From CAYFKJ01 sp964528595 (lineage in GTDB: Bacteria > Pseudomonadota > Alphaproteobacteria > UBA2966): a stretch of 18,924 bases of DNA. Every line of letters begins with the position of its first letter. Position 1 is the first letter of the stretch. Made by a program: the position numbers and the translations under genes. The notes under the pieces are model-generated. The model made no database searches. It saw only the letters and a list, made by a program, of their open reading frames with translations, and was not told where the DNA came from. The stretch spans positions 1-18,924 of the forward strand of contig CAZGTM010000070.1 of NCBI GenBank assembly GCA_964528595.1, given 5' to 3'. Below are positions 14,139 through 18,924 of this stretch, piece after piece.

Positions 14139-14662
14139 ACCCGCCGAGCGAAATGGACATCAACAGCATCGAGGAGTTCCTCGCCCACGCCCACGCGATG
14201 GAAAAGGAAGCGGCCGAGCAGTACACCGACCTCGCCGAACAGATGGACGTGCACAACAATCCGGAAGTCGCCGAATTATTCAGAAAGCTCGCCGAACTGG
14301 AAGGCAAGCACGTCGAAAAAATCGACGAAAAGGCCGGCGATCGGGAAATACCTCGGCTCGCGCCCTGGGATTACAAGTGGGAGAACGGCACCGCTCCGGA
14401 AAATCCCGAGGCCATCGAGGCCCACTACATGATGACGCCCCATCACGCCATAACCATGGCGCTGCAGGCCGAGGAAAAGGCTGAATCATTCTTCAAGCGG
14501 GTCGCCGAAGGCACCACCGACGATCAGGTACGTGAAATGGCAACCGCGATGGCCGGCGAAGAAACCGAGCACATCAAATGGCTCACCGAGTGGCTGAAAA
14601 AATATCCCGAACCGGAATCCGATTGGGACGACGACTTCGACCCCCCCATGTTGCAAGAGTAG
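14135..14662 (+). CDS. Rubrerythrin-like ferritin-fold diiron protein
   Basis: A soluble 175-residue protein, four-helix-bundle type, with two Ex2H-centred halves. The likely diiron ligands are E25 (MEKEAAEQY), E56 and H59 (ELEGKH), E114 (AEEKAESFF) and E143 and H146 (EETEH). There is no C-terminal rubredoxin domain, so it is not a classical rubrerythrin; the tail is acidic (DWDDDFDPP). Rubrerythrin relatives reduce peroxide or oxygen in anaerobes. Its start overlaps the korB stop by 4 nt, so it is probably co-translated with the oxidoreductase. I infer, without direct evidence, that it protects or helps assemble the Fe-S enzymes of this pathway. M7 is an alternative start. Confidence 0.86.
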   Translation: MNPPSEMDINSIEEFLAHAHAMEKEAAEQYTDLAEQMDVHNNPEVAELFRKLAELEGKHVEKIDEKAGDREIPRLAPWDYKWENGTAPENPEAIEAHYMMTPHHAITMALQAEEKAESFFKRVAEGTTDDQVREMATAMAGEETEHIKWLTEWLKKYPEPESDWDDDFDPPMLQE

Positions 14663-14671
14663 GAACCCGTT

Positions 14672-15082
14672 ATGTCGACAGATCATCTCGAAACGCTTCT
14701 CCCCGCAGGCTGGGCCCCGCCCATCGGTTATGCCAACGGCATCGCCGCCAAACCCGGCCGCATTGTCTTCGTCGCCGGCCAGGTCGGCTGGGACGAGCAG
14801 CAGGTTTTTCATTCCGAGGACATCGCGCCGCAATTCGACCAAGCCTTGAAGAACATCCTGGCCGTGCTGGCGGAAGCCGGCGGCGAGCCTGAACACATCT
14901 GCCGCATGACCGCCTATTGCTGCGACAAGCCGGCCTACATGGCGGCGCGCAAGGAATTGGGCGCCATCTGGAAGAAGCACATGGGCAAACACTTTCCCGC
15001 CATGAGCATGATCTTCGTCGTCGACCTCCTGGACAATCCCGGCAAGATCGAACTGGAAGCCACGGCGGTCGTGCCGGAGTAG
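14672..15082 (+). CDS. RidA/YjgF-family protein lacking the catalytic arginine
   Basis: 136 residues of the RidA/YER057c/UK114 trimeric fold: GRIVFVAGQVGWDEQ (29-43), FDQALKNILAVLAEAGG (55-71) and KIELEATAVVPE (125-136, including the conserved glutamate E128). In true enamine/imine deaminases the block reads PARS with a carboxylate-binding arginine. Here it is PAMS (109-112), with methionine M111 in its place, so 2-aminoacrylate deaminase activity is unlikely. It begins 9 nt after the ferritin-like gene, whose stop codon overlaps an AGGA ribosome binding site, so it belongs to the kor operon. The substrate is unknown; an acyl-CoA or oxo-acid side product of the benzoyl-CoA pathway would be a guess. 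Confidence 0.88.
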   Translation: MSTDHLETLLPAGWAPPIGYANGIAAKPGRIVFVAGQVGWDEQQVFHSEDIAPQFDQALKNILAVLAEAGGEPEHICRMTAYCCDKPAYMAARKELGAIWKKHMGKHFPAMSMIFVVDLLDNPGKIELEATAVVPE

Positions 15083-15133
15083 AAAATACTCTGGACGGTT
15101 GCGGGCCGCGCGAAGGAGGGTAAAATCCCCGCC

Positions 15134-15616
15134 ATGTCGGAAACGGACACCAGCCCCGAGGCAACCTCGCCGGTCGATATTCTCGTTCGGCCGGCGGCGA
15201 TGGGTGATTACGACTCGGTCGTCGCCCTGGATTCTGAAACCAGCGGCCTGGCCAAGCCTGAGTACTGGCGCGACATCTTCGACGGCTACGTCGGCGACGA
15301 AAGCGGCCACCGCTTCCTGCTGGTCGCTGATGTCGACAATGCGCCGGCGGGCTTCGTGGTCGGCGAAATCAGGGCCTGGGAGTTCGGCTCGCCGCCCTGC
15401 GGCTGGGTCTTCGCCCTGGGCGTTTCCGAGGATTTCCGCGAACACCGCGTCGGCAGCCGCCTGGTCCAGGACATTTTCGCCCGGTTCCGGGAGAGCGGTG
15501 TTACCAGCGTGCGTACCAGCGTTTCGCGGCGCGATACCCTGAACCTTTCATTCTTCCGCAGTCTCGGCATGACGGCGGGCCCCTATGTCCAGCTCGAGAT
15601 GCGGCTGGACGAGTAG
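15134..15616 (+). CDS. GNAT-family N-acetyltransferase
   Basis: A 160-residue single-domain GNAT protein. The acetyl-CoA-binding motif A is GWVFALGVSEDFREHRVGSRL (about 90-110, with R105, V106 and G107 in the pyrophosphate loop), and motif B is NLSFFRSLGM (137-146). It follows the RidA-like gene by 51 nt and precedes the Rrf2 gene by 22 nt. A strong AAGGAGG lies at 15113-15119 but is 14 nt from the ATG, unusually far, and no alternative ATG, GTG or TTG is in frame nearby. The substrate is unknown. In R. palustris a predicted acetyltransferase gene (badL) is, as I recall, associated with the Rrf2 repressor gene badM, which suggests a role in making or removing an effector, or in modifying a protein. 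Confidence 0.85.
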   Translation: MSETDTSPEATSPVDILVRPAAMGDYDSVVALDSETSGLAKPEYWRDIFDGYVGDESGHRFLLVADVDNAPAGFVVGEIRAWEFGSPPCGWVFALGVSEDFREHRVGSRLVQDIFARFRESGVTSVRTSVSRRDTLNLSFFRSLGMTAGPYVQLEMRLDE

Positions 15617-15638
15617 CAAACGGTTAGGAGCGGGGGCG

Positions 15639-16112
15639 ATGAAGATACAAAAATCAACGATGTTCGCGCTCTACGCCGTGCTGGAACTGGCCAAGGATCC
15701 GGCCGCCCAGCTCGCCACGGGCGAAATCGCCGCCAAATACGACATTTCGGTCCATCACCTGGCCAAGGTCATGCGGCAACTGGTGCGGGCGGGGCTGATC
15801 CAAAGCGTGCGGGGCGCCGGCGGCGGCTACCGCTTCAGCGCAAACCCCAACCGCCTGACGCTCTACGACGTCGTATCGCTGTTCGAAGACAAGCTGGCCT
15901 CCGACTTCGAAGTCGACGAAGCCGGCGTCGAAACCGGCATTGGCCGCGCCCTGCAGTCCGTCGGCGACGAGATCGAAGACCTGACGCGGGCGACCCTGCA
16001 GTCCATCACCCTCACCACCCTCCTGCGCCACGCCGCCAAACGCGAGAACGCCAACCGGCGCAGCGAGGCCGCGCCCATGGAGCCATTGCAGGACCTGGAA
16101 CCACTGACTTGA
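15639..16112 (+). CDS. Rrf2-family transcriptional regulator
   Basis: 157 residues from the ATG at 15639, chosen because AGGAG (15626-15630) lies 8 nt upstream and MKIQKSTMFALYAVLELA matches the usual Rrf2 N-terminus; the frame itself stays open upstream. The winged helix-turn-helix covers LATGEIAAKYDISVHHLAKV (25-44) and the wing VRGAGGGYRF (57-66). The protein has no cysteine at all, so it cannot bind an Fe-S cluster through the three cysteines used by IscR and NsrR, and must sense something else. BadM, an Rrf2 repressor of benzoyl-CoA reductase genes in R. palustris, is the nearest functional precedent. It may act on the divergent had/korA region, but autoregulation or another target is possible. 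It is the last gene of the plus-strand block. Confidence 0.9.
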   Translation: MKIQKSTMFALYAVLELAKDPAAQLATGEIAAKYDISVHHLAKVMRQLVRAGLIQSVRGAGGGYRFSANPNRLTLYDVVSLFEDKLASDFEVDEAGVETGIGRALQSVGDEIEDLTRATLQSITLTTLLRHAAKRENANRRSEAAPMEPLQDLEPLT

Positions 16113-16133
16113 TGCCAGTGGGTGTCCCCAGCC

Positions 16134-16163
16134 TTGCGCATTCACCCCGAAGCACTATATAAA
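16134..16163 (+). promoter_or_regulatory. Likely sigma-70-type promoter of typA
   Basis: TTGCGC (16134-16139) and TATAAA (16158-16163) are separated by 18 bp; the -10 lies in the AT-rich TATATAAA. The predicted transcript would start about 40 nt before the typA ATG. This separates typA from the preceding catabolic operon. Confidence 0.55.
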
Positions 16164-16213
16164 GCGCCCTCGCACCGCACCTGACGGGCGCCCCCGAACC
16201 CCTGGAAGACAGT

Positions 16214-18043
16214 ATGGAACTCCGCAATATCGCGATCATCGCGCACGTCGATCATGGCAAAACCACGATGGTCGACCAGCTGCTGCGCCAATCCGGCACA
16301 TTTCGCGACAACCAGCGCGTGGCCGAACGCGTCATGGATTCCAACGACCTGGAGCGCGAACGCGGCATCACCATCCTTTCCAAGTGCACCTCGGTCACCT
16401 GGAACGACGTGCGCATCAACATCGTCGACACGCCGGGCCACGCCGATTTCGGCGGCGAGGTCGAGCGCATCCTTTCCATGGTCGACGGCGTCGTGATCCT
16501 GGTGGACGCCGCAGAAGGCCCGATGCCGCAGACCAAGTTCGTCACGTCCAAGGCCCTGGGCCTGGGCCTCAAGCCCATCGTCGTCGTCAACAAGGCCGAC
16601 CGGCCCGACGCCCGCCACCACGAGGTTCACGACGAGGTGTTCGATCTCTTCGTGGCGCTGGACGCCAGCGAGGAACAACTCGATTTCCCGACCCTGTTCG
16701 CCTCCGCCAAGGAAGGCTGGGCCACGGTCGATCCCGACGGTGCCCGCGACAATCTAACACCGCTTTTCGAGTTGATCCTCGAGCATGTTCCGGTGCCCTT
16801 CAACGATCCGGCGGCCGAAGCGGCCAAGCCCTTCGCCATGCTGGCGACGACCCTGGAGCGCGATGATTTCCTCGGTCGGGTGCTGACGGGCCGCATCCAG
16901 CAGGGCGTCATCCGGCGCAACGACGTCATCCGCGCCATCGATATAAACGGGAACACCGTTGACGAAGCGCGCATCAGTAAGCTGTTGGCCTTCCGCGGCA
17001 TCGAACGCCTGCCGGTCGACGAGGCCGAACCCGGCGATATCGTCGCCATTGCCGGCCTGGCCAAGGCCACCGTGGCGCACACCCTTTGCGAGGCCGGCGT
17101 CACGGGCGCCCTACCTGCCCAGCCGATCGACCCGCCGACACTGGCGATGACTTTTTCGGTCAACGATTCGCCCCTGGCCGGCAAGGAAGGCAGCAAGGTC
17201 ACCTCGCGCATGCTGCGCGAACGCCTGATGCGGGAGGCCGAGGGCAACGTCGCCATCCGCGTCACCGACACCGAGGAAAGCGACGCCTATGAAGTGGGCG
17301 GACGCGGCGAGTTGCAGCTTGGCGTACTAATTGAAACCATGCGGCGCGAGGGCTACGAGGTTTCCATCAGCCGCCCGCGTGTCGTTTTCAAGACCGATAG
17401 CGCCACTGGGCAACGCCTGGAGCCCATCGAAGAGGTCATGATCGATGTCGACGACGATTTTTCCGGCGTCGTGATGGAGAAGCTCGGACTACGCCGGGCC
17501 GAATTGATCGACATGCGTCCCTCGGGCGGCGGTAAGACCCGCATGGTCTTCCATGCGCCGACACGCGGCCTGATCGGCTATCACCCCGAATTTCTCACCG
17601 ATACCCGCGGCACCGGCGTAATGAACCGGGTCTTTCATGACTATGCGCCGTCGCGCGGCGGCGTGCCCAGGCGGCAGAACGGCGTTCTGATTTCGACCTC
17701 GGAGGGCGCCGCCGTGCCCTATGCACTATGGAACCTGGAAGAACGCGGACAGCTGTTCATCGATCCGGGCGCCGCCGTCTACCAGGGCATGATCATCGGC
17801 GAGAACTCACGCACCGGCGACCTGGACGTCAATCCGTTGAAAGCCAAGCAGCTCACCAACATCCGGGCGGCCGGCAAGGACGACGCCGTGCGCCTCAGCC
17901 CGCCCCGGCGTCTGGCGCTGGAAGCGGCGCTGACTTACATCGAGGACGATGAATTGGTGGAAGTGACGCCGCGGTCGATCCGCCTGCGCAAGCGCCTGCT
18001 GCTGCCGCACGAGCGCAAACGCGCCTCCCGCGCCGCCGGTTAA
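16214..18043 (+). CDS. typA: Ribosome-associated translational GTPase TypA/BipA
   Basis: A 609-residue GTPase of the EF-G-like family, near the usual 605-615. GTPase motifs are G1 AHVDHGKT (10-17), G2 RGIT (50-53), G3 DTPGHADFGGEVER (72-85), G4 NKADRPDAR (126-134) and a G5-like ASAKEGWAT. Domain II, domain III (EGNVAIRVTDTEESDAYEVG) and the BipA-specific C-terminal domain (KQLTNIRAAGKDDAVRLSPP) follow in order. BipA acts in 50S ribosome assembly and in stress or low-temperature growth. It has its own promoter and is a housekeeping gene that marks the right end of the catabolic block. Its stop lies only 4 nt from the convergent DUF2189 stop. Confidence 0.98.
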   Translation: MELRNIAIIAHVDHGKTTMVDQLLRQSGTFRDNQRVAERVMDSNDLERERGITILSKCTSVTWNDVRINIVDTPGHADFGGEVERILSMVDGVVILVDAAEGPMPQTKFVTSKALGLGLKPIVVVNKADRPDARHHEVHDEVFDLFVALDASEEQLDFPTLFASAKEGWATVDPDGARDNLTPLFELILEHVPVPFNDPAAEAAKPFAMLATTLERDDFLGRVLTGRIQQGVIRRNDVIRAIDINGNTVDEARISKLLAFRGIERLPVDEAEPGDIVAIAGLAKATVAHTLCEAGVTGALPAQPIDPPTLAMTFSVNDSPLAGKEGSKVTSRMLRERLMREAEGNVAIRVTDTEESDAYEVGGRGELQLGVLIETMRREGYEVSISRPRVVFKTDSATGQRLEPIEEVMIDVDDDFSGVVMEKLGLRRAELIDMRPSGGGKTRMVFHAPTRGLIGYHPEFLTDTRGTGVMNRVFHDYAPSRGGVPRRQNGVLISTSEGAAVPYALWNLEERGQLFIDPGAAVYQGMIIGENSRTGDLDVNPLKAKQLTNIRAAGKDDAVRLSPPRRLALEAALTYIEDDELVEVTPRSIRLRKRLLLPHERKRASRAAG

Positions 18044-18047
18044 TTTC

Positions 18048-18839
18048 TCAGAGCGGTTCGCCGATTTTCTCGGCGTCGACCAGGGAACGATAGGCGTGCC
18101 AGGTAGCGTGGCCGATCAGCGGGAAAGTGATAATCAGGCCGATGAACAGGGTGGCGAGACCGGCCGCCGTGAACAACGCGATCAGGACGCCCCAGAGCAG
18201 CATCGGCCGGATATTTGCCCGCACCAGGCGCATGCTGACATAGGCGGCGCGCACGATGTCGATGTCGCGCTCCATCAGCAGCGGGATCGAAACGGCGCTG
18301 ATGGAAAAGACGACGAAAGCCAGCACCGCGCCGACGGCCGAACCCATCAGCAGAAAACCGATGCCGCGCGGCGTATAGAACAGCGCCGTGACCAGCAGTT
18401 CGGGTTCCGCCGGGTAATCCGCCCCGCCGAAGAACAGCATGAACAACAGCGCCGCGATTTGCATCCAGGCGAACAGGAACAACATGAGGCCCGCGCCCAT
18501 CCAGCCGATGCGCGGCAGGCACACCTTGCACTCGCCCAGCACCGCGCCCAGCGTGACGCTTTCGCCCTTCTCCAGCCGCCTGCTGGTCTCATAAAGACCG
18601 ATGGCCAGCATCGGACCGACCAGCATGAAGCCGGCGGCCAGAGGCAGGATGAGGAAATGTAAGCCGGCCTTGATCAGACCGAACGATATGCCGAAGCTGA
18701 CGAGGGTAAATACCGCGCCGTAGCCGAGGCTCAGCACCGGCGCCCGGACAATGTCGTTCCAGCCCGCCGCAAGCCAGTTCCAGGGATCGTCGTAACCGAC
18801 CGCCTTGTGTTCGTCTGCGTCACCCGCTGCTGTGGTCAT
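18048..18839 (-). CDS. DUF2189-family integral membrane protein
   Basis: 263 residues with a short cytoplasmic N-terminus (VGYDDPWNWLAAGWNDIVRAP) and roughly six hydrophobic segments: near residues 37-57, 62-82, 110-138, 158-184, 212-228 and 228-245. The DPWxWLxxGWxD start and the SLGYGAVFTLVS segment are typical of DUF2189, a family of inner-membrane proteins of unknown function common in Alphaproteobacteria. GAGGG lies 6 nt before the ATG. The gene converges on typA with a 4-nt gap and no obvious terminator between the two. I see nothing tying it to the aromatic pathway. Confidence 0.87.
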   Translation of the reverse strand: MTTAAGDADEHKAVGYDDPWNWLAAGWNDIVRAPVLSLGYGAVFTLVSFGISFGLIKAGLHFLILPLAAGFMLVGPMLAIGLYETSRRLEKGESVTLGAVLGECKVCLPRIGWMGAGLMLFLFAWMQIAALLFMLFFGGADYPAEPELLVTALFYTPRGIGFLLMGSAVGAVLAFVVFSISAVSIPLLMERDIDIVRAAYVSMRLVRANIRPMLLWGVLIALFTAAGLATLFIGLIITFPLIGHATWHAYRSLVDAEKIGEPL

Positions 18840-18887
18840 GGCAACCCTCGCTGACCGGTTTTCTTACAACTTAAACCAATTCCAAAC

Positions 18888-18917
18888 ATCATATTAAGAA
18901 CGCTCCAATTGGGTCAA
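18888..18917 (-). promoter_or_regulatory. Likely sigma-70-type promoter of the DUF2189 gene
   Basis: On the minus strand TTGACC (18917-18912) and TATGAT (18893-18888) are separated by 18 bp, matching the consensus hexamers at 5 of 6 positions each. The predicted leader is about 40 nt. It lies at the very edge of the window. Confidence 0.6.
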
Positions 18918-18924
18918 CGCCCAT

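Noticed and set aside
1..18924. CRISPR array, transposase, integrase, tRNA or rRNA genes
   Set aside because: No spaced direct repeats, no mobile-element protein motifs and no recognisable RNA gene were seen on either strand; small RNAs cannot be excluded by eye.

Overview
The window looks like chromosomal DNA of a GC-rich alphaproteobacterium capable of anaerobic aromatic catabolism, probably of the Rhodospirillales/Magnetospirillum kind. The carB-greA pair, the TypA and DUF2189 genes and the codon usage suggest this; the taxonomic call is inference from gene content, not a database match. No stretch longer than 300 bases lacks a gene, and I saw no tRNA, rRNA, CRISPR array or transposase.

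Layout. (1) 2-3143, plus strand: the 3' four-fifths of carB, a strong intrinsic terminator, then greA. (2) 3144-3355: a palindromic dispersed-repeat-like element, then a bidirectional terminator between convergent greA and fdx. (3) 3356-11309, minus strand: one compact operon read had-oah-dch-bcrC-bcrB-bcrA-bcrD-fdx. It encodes the ATP-dependent (class I, Thauera-type) benzoyl-CoA reductase, its 2[4Fe-4S] ferredoxin donor, and the three enzymes that hydrate, oxidise and hydrolytically open the ring. (4) 11310-11544: a divergent, AT-rich control region with a 26-bp imperfect palindrome. (5) 11545-16112, plus strand: korA-korB (2-oxoacid:ferredoxin oxidoreductase, most likely 2-oxoglutarate), a rubrerythrin-like ferritin-fold protein, a RidA-like protein lacking the catalytic arginine, a GNAT acetyltransferase and an Rrf2-family regulator. 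(6) 16214-18839: typA with its own promoter, then a convergent DUF2189 membrane protein.

How it works together. Had, Oah and Dch act after BcrCBAD: benzoyl-CoA is reduced to the cyclic 1,5-dienoyl-CoA using reduced ferredoxin and ATP, Dch adds water, Had oxidises the alcohol with NAD+, and Oah opens the ring to 3-hydroxypimelyl-CoA. Beta-oxidation gives acetyl-CoA, the TCA cycle gives 2-oxoglutarate, and KorAB uses that to re-reduce the ferredoxin. The divergent arrangement puts ring reduction and electron supply under one control region. The four small genes after korB are the least explained part. The ferritin-like protein may protect these oxygen-sensitive enzymes. The GNAT-Rrf2 pair resembles the BadL/BadM pair I recall from the Rhodopseudomonas palustris benzoate cluster and is the best candidate for the local regulatory module. 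No benzoate-CoA ligase or aromatic-acid transporter is in the window.
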